Assembly (NCBI RefSeq): GCF_029269265.1
Contig: NZ_JARIXP010000005.1
Location: 467,382-500,245 of the forward strand
DNA: 32,864 bases
Direction: 5' to 3'
Origin: Rheinheimera sp. 1928-s
GTDB lineage: Bacteria > Pseudomonadota > Gammaproteobacteria > Enterobacterales > Alteromonadaceae
The translations under genes were made by a program, and so were the position numbers. Every line of letters starts with the position of its first letter. The first letter of the stretch is position 1. A model generated the notes under the pieces. The model ran no database searches. It worked only from the letters and a program-made list of their open reading frames with translations, and was not told the origin of the DNA. This document shows positions 26,032 through 32,864 of the stretch, piece after piece.

Positions 26032-26056
26032 AAAAAGGACCTTCGGGTCCTTTTTT
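26032..26056 (+). terminator. Rho-independent terminator of the S10 peptidase gene
   Basis: AAAAAGGACC (26032-26041), TTCG tetraloop, GGTCCTTTTT (26046-26055) and further T. A textbook UUCG-capped terminator 14 bases after the stop. A decayed copy lies at 27851-27870. Confidence 0.92.
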
Positions 26057-26069
26057 ATGTCGGCTGTAG

Positions 26070-26099
26070 GGTGCAATCGCCGCAACGCGGCATTACGCC
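26070..26099. repeat. REP-like palindrome
   Basis: GGTGCAATCGCCGC (26070-26083), loop AAC, GCGGCATTACGCC (26087-26099): a long imperfect stem ending in a GCCGC/GCGGC tip. The GCAAT/ATTACGCC arms resemble extragenic palindromes common in gammaproteobacteria (recalled, not searched). It lies in the gap between the S10 terminator and the convergent DUF4174 gene. Confidence 0.55.
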
Positions 26100-26130
26100 A
26101 TCAAGCACTCAATCATAACCAGCACCACAC

Positions 26131-26547
26131 TCAATACAGCATTTCATTTTGCCGCATAGGCATAGCGTCAATCTCTGAGAATATCGCCTCTAAATCCATA
26201 CGATCGAGCAAAAACTTTACGCCGCCATCTTTGCCAATCAGCATAATTTTACCCGGCTTGATCTGGTAACGCTCTTTGGTGTGAGCGATAAAATCTTCTG
26301 AAAAGCCGCCTTGATAGTTTGTCTCGACTTTACTGTCAGTAAACACAAACCAGATAATATCCCGCTCGTCGATTTTACTTTTATTTTTTTCAAACAGAGC
26401 CAAAATAGCTTCCTGACTTTGCACCTCATTCACAACCACAATTCTGTGGTTCCACTGCAAAGCAGCAAGGTCAGAAAGCACAGCTGGCTCACTGCTGTGG
26501 GCGGACATACTAAATACAAGGAAAAGAATTTTGACTACGTAGTTCAT
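26131..26547 (-). CDS. DUF4174 family exported protein
   Basis: About 138 residues. The ATG at 26547 has AGGAG at good spacing; the longer frame to 26580 adds an unlikely polar start. A signal peptide (MNYVVKILFLVFSMSAHS) is followed by LSDLAALQWNHRIVVVNE, KIDERDIIWFVFTDS, and PGKIMLIGKDGGVKFLLDRM, which together match the DUF4174 pattern (a thioredoxin-like fold lacking an obvious CxxC; function unknown). It is downstream of the lipase gene on the same strand with a 106-base gap. Confidence 0.8.
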   Translation of the reverse strand: MNYVVKILFLVFSMSAHSSEPAVLSDLAALQWNHRIVVVNEVQSQEAILALFEKNKSKIDERDIIWFVFTDSKVETNYQGGFSEDFIAHTKERYQIKPGKIMLIGKDGGVKFLLDRMDLEAIFSEIDAMPMRQNEMLY

Positions 26548-26653
26548 AGTTGAACTCCTGGTGGTTGGATCACCAAACACTTTAGACCTGAAACCTGGAG
26601 TTACGTTATATAAACCTGCGCAAACAAATCAACCTAAGGTGTTTGTAAGGCTT

Positions 26654-27430
26654 TTATTCCATACAAGCACGATCAAAAACACTGTTTCCATCAAATATTT
26701 TTGAGTTATTAGCGACACTTTGTTTTGCATTTTCATCTCTCTGAGCGGCACAGGCAGTCAAGCAGGCTGCAAGCTTGTCTTGAGCATGATTTTTAACAGG
26801 ATGACCAAATGTGCAGCTATAAATACTATGCGTCCATTTTGGATCAATAGTGAAAACTCTTAAAATTTTATTTACCTCTGCGTACTCTGAATATGAATGC
26901 CGTTCACTATTGAGTGCATTTCCTCTTGTAAACCGTGACGAGGTATTAAATACAAAGGTATTTACGTTCTCCTCCCTCAGAGAAACATGCAAAGCAATAG
27001 CTCCACCCAGAGAGTGTCCAATTACGGTTATAGGAATATTTGATGGGGTTGTTTTTCGCAGATCTCGATATACAGCAAGACCTCTATCATTCTGCATGGC
27101 AAAGATATTACCAAAGATCCAGTCTTGCAAACCTTCGGTACCACGAAAAGATAAAATCACTTCAGATAAAGAACCACTATCCATTCGATGAAATACTGAG
27201 TAAGCAAGACCATAGCGATCATTGTCTTCATTTTTTGGATTAGAAATACTGACTGGTAGTGTAAATGTAGCATGAGGTTTATATGTGTTTTCAGCCATTT
27301 GCGCATATTCATATCCGACTATGGCTGCTGCTCGGAGTTTTTCTGGAATATTATCGGTACTCGCTTTTTCCTTGGGTAAAAAAGAACAGCCAGCCATCAA
27401 AAGCAAAAGCGGTAAAATTAAATTTTTCAT
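26654..27430 (-). CDS. Class 3 lipase-like lipoprotein
   Basis: A 258-residue protein. The N-terminus MKNLILPLLLLMAGCSFLP is a lipoprotein signal. The lipase core has EVILSFRGTEGLQDWIFGN and the nucleophile elbow Ser140 in ITVIGHSLGGAIALHVS, matching the class 3 lipase/phospholipase fold. The C-terminal third carries four cysteines (in IYSCTF, LAACLTACAAQ and DRACME), possibly disulfide-linked in the periplasm; this is unlike typical members. Its base use is more A+T-rich than the flanking peptidase genes, suggesting transfer. A good AAGGA site precedes the ATG. It may act on phospholipids or acylglycerols; substrate unknown. Confidence 0.85.
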   Translation of the reverse strand: MKNLILPLLLLMAGCSFLPKEKASTDNIPEKLRAAAIVGYEYAQMAENTYKPHATFTLPVSISNPKNEDNDRYGLAYSVFHRMDSGSLSEVILSFRGTEGLQDWIFGNIFAMQNDRGLAVYRDLRKTTPSNIPITVIGHSLGGAIALHVSLREENVNTFVFNTSSRFTRGNALNSERHSYSEYAEVNKILRVFTIDPKWTHSIYSCTFGHPVKNHAQDKLAACLTACAAQRDENAKQSVANNSKIFDGNSVFDRACME

Positions 27431-27640
27431 TTCTGTTTCCTTTTCTTATGCCTACTGACTGAATTAACTTTTATCAAAAGAGCTTACAGGGAGCTATGTT
27501 CTTTTTTTCAAAATGTTCGCCGACATAAAACTAGCCTCAAGGTTTCTATATTTCCACTATCCGAGCCAAGTTAATTACCCATTAAAGGACCGTTCAATTA
27601 CTTTTTTTATATTGTTTGAAGGCAGGTGAGCGAAGACAGC

Positions 27641-27835
27641 AACTATGTTGATGCCAAATACAATAGGTGGCCGTTGCATCCAAGTGGAAAAATGAAAAAC
27701 AGATTAAGCTTCAAAGGCCATCGCAGCGGTCATATGATCTACCTGCGTTACGACGACTCACGCCAGTCGAATCAGGATTTACGTGACTTTATCAAAGCCA
27801 CTTTACCTAAGCCGGATCAGCGCGCTAAGTATTGA
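27641..27835 (+). pseudogene. Degraded copy of the 3' end of the S10 peptidase gene
   Basis: The 195 bases to the TGA at 27835 align without gaps to 25823-26017 of the S10 gene, with 18 differences by my count (about 91% identity). Codon by codon, ten of fifteen changed codons alter the amino acid (for example M to R, D to H, L to R), consistent with relaxed constraint. The matching part keeps the last catalytic region (RSGHMIYLR) but lacks Ser and Asp. A GTG at 27626 makes a 69-codon frame, but it is most likely a relic. A copy of the terminator follows at 27851-27870. The 27431-27640 stretch has no gene. Confidence 0.85.
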
Positions 27836-27850
27836 TGTGAGTCAGTGTGA

Positions 27851-27870
27851 AAAGAACCTTCGGGTTCTTT
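27851..27870 (+). terminator. Copy of the S10 terminator with compensatory stem changes
   Basis: AAAGAACC (27851-27858), TTCG, GGTTCTTT (27863-27870). Compared with the 26032 terminator the stem has G to A on the left and C to T at the paired position on the right, so pairing is kept. The T-run is shorter (TTT then GATT). Confidence 0.75.
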
Positions 27871-27978
27871 GATTATCGCCTTTAACTTTCCAGAGGCAGC
27901 ATGTCACTTGATGCAAAGCGGCAACACCATCGCAGCCCATACTGAGATATAAGATACCAGAGCTGCCACGGAATCATC

Positions 27979-28395
27979 CTAGCCGTAGCGCTGCCTTAAC
28001 TCAGTGATTGACCCCCGAATCAGTTGTTCCAGTATCGACAGGTCCAAATCAGCCAGCTGCTTAAAGTACAAACAAGACTTACCCATCTTGTATTTGCCAA
28101 GGCCTGACAACAAAGTTTGCTGAGGCTCACTATCCACCGACAGGTAAAGCACCAGTTCCCGGCCACGAATGGCGAATCCGGTTAAAGGAGCTTCTCCGCT
28201 GCGACCACTGTCGTAGGTGTAGCTGTAGGAGCCATAACCCACTATGCTCGGTCCCCACATTTTTGCAGGCTGCTCTGTCACTTTTTCAAGCAGAACCATC
28301 AAATCCCGGCAATCGCTGCTTTGCTGCGTATTGGCTCTTGAGGCGATGTAATCCCCGACGCTGGCATCGGTGGCTTTGGTCTTGTTTTGGTCCAT
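27979..28395 (-). CDS. DUF1801 family protein
   Basis: About 138 residues from ATG 28395. The frame extends to 28491, but the family normally begins around MDQNKTKATDASVGDYIAS, so 28395 is preferred. Features: CRDLMVLLEKVTEQPAKMWG, GPSIVGYGSYSYTY, LTGFAIRGRELVLYL and GKYKMGKSCLYFKQLADLDL, all as in DUF1801 (YdhG-like, small soluble proteins of unknown function). No partner gene can be linked. It sits in the accessory-looking stretch. Confidence 0.87.
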   Translation of the reverse strand: MDQNKTKATDASVGDYIASRANTQQSSDCRDLMVLLEKVTEQPAKMWGPSIVGYGSYSYTYDSGRSGEAPLTGFAIRGRELVLYLSVDSEPQQTLLSGLGKYKMGKSCLYFKQLADLDLSILEQLIRGSITELRQRYG

Positions 28396-28632
28396 ACAAA
28401 TAGTCCGTGAATGGCAGTTACTGATGCGATAAGGCACTGTACTATTAACACAACTGGGATCAGGTATTTCGTCTTGCGCTGCAAATTTCATTCAGATCAA
28501 AAATACGATCTGTCAGGCCAATTTGCAAAAAACTCCGGAGAGAAGTCACATCCATAAAACAGTAGTTTTTTGCTGCATCTGAAACTTAATTTTGCAGCAG
28601 GAACTGCAGACAACATCTGACGCAGCAGCCAT

Positions 28633-29034
28633 TTAAGAGTTAACACTCACCCTGATTAAAAATTGATAACTGGATTCCGGATCATCTTCATCAACATAGA
28701 TGGTCACTAACTCTTGTTCATAATACTGACCTACAGCGATCAAGCCAGCCGTTATAAATTCAGTCTGCTCTATTTCCAGCACAGCTTTATCAGTTTCTAT
28801 TTCAGCATAATGCACTAATCGGTTTTCTTCGTTCCTTTCCGACCAGACTGAAAGCACATCGCCACTAACCACAAAAGACTCAATTTCCCCTTTTGAATAA
28901 TGCTCCCACCACTTCAGGCTACCGACTTCACCAAACTTCTGCAGGTATGCCTGATTTTTCTCTGCCAGCGCCGAGTTAACGTCTTCAAATAATGACTTGT
29001 GAAGTTCATTTTTAAGCAGGAATAGATCTTTCAT
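28633..29034 (-). CDS. Hypothetical protein, no recognised family
   Basis: About 133 residues from ATG 29034, which has AAAGGA at good spacing; an in-frame ATG at 29049 lacks one. The product is cytoplasmic and acidic, with helical N-terminal MKDLFLLKNELHKSLFEDVN and a beta-rich rest (LKWWEHYSKGEIESFVVSGD, VLEIEQTEFITAGLIAVGQY) and an acidic DEDDPESS near the end. No signal peptide or membrane segment. It lies between DUF1801 and the HNH nuclease on the same strand. No functional link can be made; an immunity or accessory role to the nuclease is possible but only by position. Confidence 0.65.
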   Translation of the reverse strand: MKDLFLLKNELHKSLFEDVNSALAEKNQAYLQKFGEVGSLKWWEHYSKGEIESFVVSGDVLSVWSERNEENRLVHYAEIETDKAVLEIEQTEFITAGLIAVGQYYEQELVTIYVDEDDPESSYQFLIRVSVNS

Positions 29035-29148
29035 TTTTTTCCTTTGCATGGCTTCCCAATAGCAGATGTAGCTTTGTTGTGTTAGTTACCAAATGCCCCT
29101 ACGGCTATTAACTTTTTATAAACCATTGAAAAATAATGGGTGCAAGAA

Positions 29149-29736
29149 TCAAGACCTGTTGCCAGAGTTCTTTTTAGGCAATAACTGATTTATTTCGGCA
29201 ACGTTAAATGGTGGATTTTTAGTGTGCGCGATACGATGGCAAGTTGGACACAAGCAAACAAGATCATCGATTGATGTAACAACCTCTCCGGTAATGCTTA
29301 AAGGGTTCAAATGATGAACCTCAATTACCCACTTTCCTTCAATATTTAGGTAGAACCCACAAGCGGCACATGAATAGTTATCTCTCTCTTTCCTTTGCTT
29401 TGCCAATTCAGAGTTTCGGTGTTTAACTAAGATTTTCCTATCCCGATCATAGCCTTCAATAGCCGCGTCACTGTTTATCTCGAATATTTCAAACCTTCTA
29501 AACGTCACTCTTTCGGTATTAATATCTAACGAATCCACTTCCCATCCGCTATTGATCCATAGATGCGCCCATGTATGGGAGTCATTAGTTCTTGAATTTG
29601 CCCACCAAGCGGAATGTAACCTCGCACTGTTGGGTAGATTGAAACCCAAGAGCTCTTCTATTTGAGGAAATGTGAACTGAGTAAAATCTGAAGTTTGGCT
29701 AGCGAGGTATTCAGCTAATGGTATGTATTTACTCAT
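29149..29736 (-). CDS. HNH endonuclease with an N-terminal conserved domain
   Basis: About 195 residues from ATG 29736; a TTG at 29772 would add an unsupported extension. The N-terminal half has SKYIPLAEYLASQ, FTFPQIEELLGFNLPNSAR and AWWANSRTND followed by WINSGWEVDSL, a small conserved module I recall from standalone proteins and nuclease fusions (often listed as DUF7662-like; recalled). The C-terminal half is an HNH domain: YSCAACGF, IEVHHLNPLS and LVCLCPTCHRIAH, giving paired CxxC zinc ligands and the HH catalytic site. Possible roles are phage defence or DNA processing. Its base use is A+T-rich. No methyltransferase or other defence gene is adjacent. Confidence 0.85.
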   Translation of the reverse strand: MSKYIPLAEYLASQTSDFTQFTFPQIEELLGFNLPNSARLHSAWWANSRTNDSHTWAHLWINSGWEVDSLDINTERVTFRRFEIFEINSDAAIEGYDRDRKILVKHRNSELAKQRKERDNYSCAACGFYLNIEGKWVIEVHHLNPLSITGEVVTSIDDLVCLCPTCHRIAHTKNPPFNVAEINQLLPKKNSGNRS

Positions 29737-29891
29737 ATTGTCACTTAACGCTCTCAGTATGCGTGGCTTCAAAATACGTTTGGAGTCAGGCTTAACTTGT
29801 CCATAATTACTAATTCACACCAAGCTAGCGCCAATATCCCGCTATTTCAACAGCTTTTTCTAAAATCACGAATGCCTTACAAACCAATCCC

Positions 29892-30620
29892 CTACTGATT
29901 CAGCTCCGAAAAATAGCTCAGCTGTAATTGGCTAAATAACTCGGATTGTTTGATTTCAGACAGGGCTTTATTAAAACGCTCTGCCACTTCAGGGGTGCGG
30001 GCCAGTACATGGTAGTGATTCGGTTGGAAAAAACTCAGAACTTTCAGGCTGCTGTCGTCAGGTGCGGTTTGGCGGTAATAATGCCAGAAGATATTTCTGT
30101 CCATTACCAGCACGTCTACCCGGTTTTTTAACAGCAATGCGGGCATTTGATGTTGCTCTACCACTTCCAGATAGCTGCTGGCTTTAGCAACAGCTTCTGT
30201 ATAGTCAGGTGGCAAAAACTGGCGGGCATTTTGAAAGGCCATCACCCTCAGGCCCACAAGATCTTGCAGGCTTAAGATTTCTTTATATAAGTCTTGTCGC
30301 ACAATCAAAATATTTTGATAACTGATATAGGGCTGAGTGGCATAAAGCCCCTCTGGAGTGCTGCGCTGTAACGAGACTAAATCGGCCTGGCCATCGCTGA
30401 ATAAGGATAATAAACGGCCGTTTGGCACATGAATAAACTGGCTGTCAAACCCCATACGCTTTACTACAGCTTTCAGTAATTCCAGCTCGTAGCCCGTTTG
30501 AGTCGCCACTTTAATATAAGGAGGCTTTTCTACACCTACCAATAGCTGGAGTTGCTGCGCCTGCGCCAGACCAATACAACTACTAATGCAGAAAAAGCAA
30601 AAATACAGCAGTGTTCTCAT
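29892..30620 (-). CDS. Periplasmic solute-binding protein, SBP_bac_3-like
   Basis: About 242 residues from ATG 30620, which begins a signal peptide (MRTLLYFCFFCISSCIGLA, cleavage near AQAQ); the frame's earlier start at 30653 is less likely. The mature part begins LQLLVGVEKPPYIKVATQTG and has ELELLKAVVKRMGFDSQF, VPNGRLLSLFSDGQADLVSL and a second lobe with VLVMDRNIFWHYY. No permease or ATPase adjoins it. It is divergent from the TonB-dependent receptor, so the two may be co-controlled, but this is positional only. It is a remote relative of the protein at 1074-1859. Confidence 0.82.
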   Translation of the reverse strand: MRTLLYFCFFCISSCIGLAQAQQLQLLVGVEKPPYIKVATQTGYELELLKAVVKRMGFDSQFIHVPNGRLLSLFSDGQADLVSLQRSTPEGLYATQPYISYQNILIVRQDLYKEILSLQDLVGLRVMAFQNARQFLPPDYTEAVAKASSYLEVVEQHQMPALLLKNRVDVLVMDRNIFWHYYRQTAPDDSSLKVLSFFQPNHYHVLARTPEVAERFNKALSEIKQSELFSQLQLSYFSELNQ

Positions 30621-30836
30621 GAACCAGATTCCATCTGAAGCAGAACTCAGCATAGGCCAGAGTTCACAGCAATTACCACTATTTTCTTTGAGTTCTTTTG
30701 ATTCAACAGAAAATTATTTTCATAAAAATCACATTTTAATTACTTCATTTTGTCATCTTCCTTTCACTTTGCTGTCATTAGGTCAGTTCAGAATGGCCGC
30801 GTTTTCTTCAATTCAAACAACAATATGGAGTTTCAC

Positions 30837-32864
30837 GTGGCATTACATCACAAACATTTGCTCGCTCTTGCGATCAGTTCAGCCTTAGGTTTGTCAGCAC
30901 CTGTAGTTGCAGAAGAAGCCGCAATTGCTGCAGCCGACGAGCAGGAAGTAGAAGTGCTGGCCATTACTGGCAAACGCATTAGCTATGCCAATAACAGTAC
31001 AGATGAAGCGATCAAAAACACCAAAGCGCCTATAGGCAACGTATTGGATTTAGTCAGCCAACTGCCTGGTATTAGTGTAGGTCAGGGTGATGCTTTTGGT
31101 GGTGATGACTGGTCCACGACCATTTCAATGCGTGGTTTTAACGTGAACCTGAACGAACAACAGCTGGGTATTACCGTTGATGGTTTACCTAATGGTGGTT
31201 CAGCTTACGGTGGCGGCAGTAAAGCCAACCGTTACCTGGACACAGAAAACACAGCTTATGTTGAAGTGGGTCAGGGTACCTCTGATATCGCATCTGCTTC
31301 ATTAGACGCTTTGGGTGGTACTTTAAACTTTGTATCAAATAACCCTTTAGCTGAACAAAATTTATCTGTCGCTGCAACAGGTGGTGATCACAATGCCCGC
31401 CGTTACTACACCCGCTTTGATACTGGCCAGATTGGTGGCAATACCACAGCTTACTTCAGCTTGTCTGACAGCTTTAACAACAGATGGATAGGTTCAGGCA
31501 GCAATGGTTTTACTGACCGTCTGCACGGTGAAGTAAAAACTGTCACTGAATTGGACAACACCACCATCACAGCGCGTTTTTCTTATGACGACACTGAAGA
31601 AGACAACTACAACACTGTGTCTTTGCAGCAGTTTTTTGATAACCCGGATTGGGATCGCCTGACCAACATCTGGACTGGCAACCCGGATATCGATCAGAAC
31701 TTTGCTGAAGTCTGGTCTACGTTGCGGGAGAACAGCTTTACTTACGTTAAAATTGATACCGACTTAACCGACAGTCTGAACCTGACAGTCACACCTTATG
31801 TGCATATGCAATCAGGTCGCGGTGACTGGATGCCGCCTTATCAGGTGTATGTGGAAGATGCAGCAGGCAATAGAGTCAGCCGTGGCACAGGCAATGGAAC
31901 TTTAATTCCTTATCAATATGTTAATGCGGCAGGCCAGCCTATTCTGGATCCAAATGCTGATTTAACAGGAGCAACCCGGGTCGCCTCTTACCGTCACACT
32001 CACTATGAAAAAGACCGTTATGGCCTGACTTCTGAGTTGAAATGGAGCATGGATAATCATGAACTGCGTTTAGGTGCCTGGCTTGAACAGCAAGACCGTG
32101 ATGAAAGCCGCGACTGGCACAATATTATCGACCCGAAACAGTATCATTATTTCGACAATCAGCCGTACTGGGTGCATTACGATCGTACATATGAAACTGA
32201 TACGCAGAAAATTTATCTGCAGGATCAAATCAACTGGAACGACTTAACCGTTACTTTGGGTGTGAAGAAGTTTTTTGTTGATGTCAGCCGCAAAGACAAT
32301 ATTGTCGCTACCAATACAGATCAACTCGACAGCGATTCAGATCTATTACCAAGCCTGGGTTTTGTTTATCGCTTAAACGAAAGCTACGAAGTATTTGGTG
32401 GTTATGCTGAGAACTTTAAAGCCATCAGCGATGCCATCTTAGAAACTGATCAGGATTTTGATGATCTGGAAGCTGAAACGGCAAAAAACATCGACTTAGG
32501 TTTACGTTATTTTGGCGACGACCTGAGCCTGTCTTTCACCTATTACGATGTGAAGTTTGATAACCGTATTACCTTCCTGCAGCCTGGCGCTAACGGCGGT
32601 GGCCCCGACTACCTGAACGAGTTAGACGGCACTTATGTCAACGTAGGCGGTATTGAATCCAGTGGTCTGGAAGCCAGCTTAAACTGGGAATTTACTCAGG
32701 GCTGGAGTGTTTACAGTGCGTTCACCAGCAATAAGGCTGAATACAGCCAAACGATTAATGCCCTGGTACTGGATGAAGACGGTGAAGTGGTGTTAGGCCC
32801 GGACGGACAACCTGCAATCAACCCTGCTGCTATTTTTGCAGGCGACAAAGTAGCAGGTTCACCT
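30837..32864 (+). CDS. TonB-dependent outer-membrane receptor (3' end outside window)
   Basis: At least 676 codons, open at the window edge. A GTG at 30837 with GGAG six bases upstream begins ALHHKHLLALAISSALGLSA, a signal peptide; an in-frame ATG at 30825 has no such site. After the signal is a TonB-box-like EVEVLAITGKR, a plug domain (NVLDLVSQLPGISVGQGDAF, ISMRGFNVNLNEQQLGITVD, YVEVGQGTSDIAS, DALGGTLNFVSN) and a barrel with many Tyr/Asp-rich strands. It imports a ligand using the TonB system. The ligand is unknown; carbohydrate or siderophore receptors are both possible. Confidence 0.92.
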   Translation, partial: MALHHKHLLALAISSALGLSAPVVAEEAAIAAADEQEVEVLAITGKRISYANNSTDEAIKNTKAPIGNVLDLVSQLPGISVGQGDAFGGDDWSTTISMRGFNVNLNEQQLGITVDGLPNGGSAYGGGSKANRYLDTENTAYVEVGQGTSDIASASLDALGGTLNFVSNNPLAEQNLSVAATGGDHNARRYYTRFDTGQIGGNTTAYFSLSDSFNNRWIGSGSNGFTDRLHGEVKTVTELDNTTITARFSYDDTEEDNYNTVSLQQFFDNPDWDRLTNIWTGNPDIDQNFAEVWSTLRENSFTYVKIDTDLTDSLNLTVTPYVHMQSGRGDWMPPYQVYVEDAAGNRVSRGTGNGTLIPYQYVNAAGQPILDPNADLTGATRVASYRHTHYEKDRYGLTSELKWSMDNHELRLGAWLEQQDRDESRDWHNIIDPKQYHYFDNQPYWVHYDRTYETDTQKIYLQDQINWNDLTVTLGVKKFFVDVSRKDNIVATNTDQLDSDSDLLPSLGFVYRLNESYEVFGGYAENFKAISDAILETDQDFDDLEAETAKNIDLGLRYFGDDLSLSFTYYDVKFDNRITFLQPGANGGGPDYLNELDGTYVNVGGIESSGLEASLNWEFTQGWSVYSAFTSNKAEYSQTINALVLDEDGEVVLGPDGQPAINPAAIFAGDKVAGSP

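Noticed and set aside
27626-27835. A 69-codon frame starting at GTG that could be a new small gene
   Set aside because: It aligns end to end with the S10 peptidase tail and carries mostly amino-acid-changing substitutions, so a relic is simpler.
29734-29892. Possible integron attC site (ACTTAAC and GCTTAAC resemble RYYYAAC) next to the HNH gene
   Set aside because: No matching GTTRRRY core at suitable distance, no integrase and no repeated attC-like structures at the other gene borders.

Overview
The window looks like a chromosomal segment of a free-living gammaproteobacterium, most like Rheinheimera or a related Alteromonadales/Chromatiaceae genus. This placement is inferred from the gene styles: an ArgP/ArgO pair, exported S9, S10 and tricorn-like peptidases, orphan periplasmic SBP_bac_3 proteins, a TonB-dependent receptor and a periplasmic alpha-amylase. 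No rRNA, tRNA, CRISPR array, prophage or transposase gene was found.

Region 1-5.4 kb: the tail of an unknown gene, a DMT-family exporter, an orphan periplasmic solute-binding protein, then (minus strand) DUF1993, an OhrR-type MarR regulator with a clear palindromic operator, and a cytochrome b562-like protein. A PhzF-family protein follows and is separated by a strong hairpin from a minus-strand DUF445 membrane protein. Directly upstream of DUF445, and joined to it by a TGATG overlap, is a small membrane-protein frame interrupted by one in-frame TGA.

Region 5.4-10 kb: a MocR-type regulator divergent from a GNAT acetyltransferase and a PaiB-like FMN-binding protein, with repeated AAACTGG elements in the shared control region. 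Then come a 62-residue orphan protein, a small outer-membrane-like protein and a secreted DUF1080 (3-keto-disaccharide hydrolase-like) protein.

Region 10-18.5 kb: a tricorn-like S41 peptidase, low-specificity threonine aldolase, ArgO arginine exporter divergent from its regulator ArgP, and a lipoprotein prolyl oligopeptidase.

Region 18.7-26 kb: a secreted alpha/beta hydrolase, a methyl-accepting chemotaxis protein, an exported GH13 alpha-amylase, an AraC regulator and an S10 serine carboxypeptidase. With the other two peptidases this suggests a polymer- and peptide-scavenging lifestyle.

Region 26-29.8 kb is accessory in character. It holds DUF4174, a class 3 lipase lipoprotein, a decayed copy of the 3' end of the S10 peptidase gene (with its terminator), DUF1801, an unknown protein and an HNH nuclease. 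The genes are mostly on the minus strand and several are more A+T-rich. The window closes with a second solute-binding protein divergent from a TonB-dependent receptor that runs off the end. The most unusual points are the interrupted, translationally coupled small gene at 5113-5379, the duplicated S10 tail whose terminator stem has paired changes, the OhrR operator controlling a DUF1993 gene instead of ohr, and several REP-like palindromes without a transposase.
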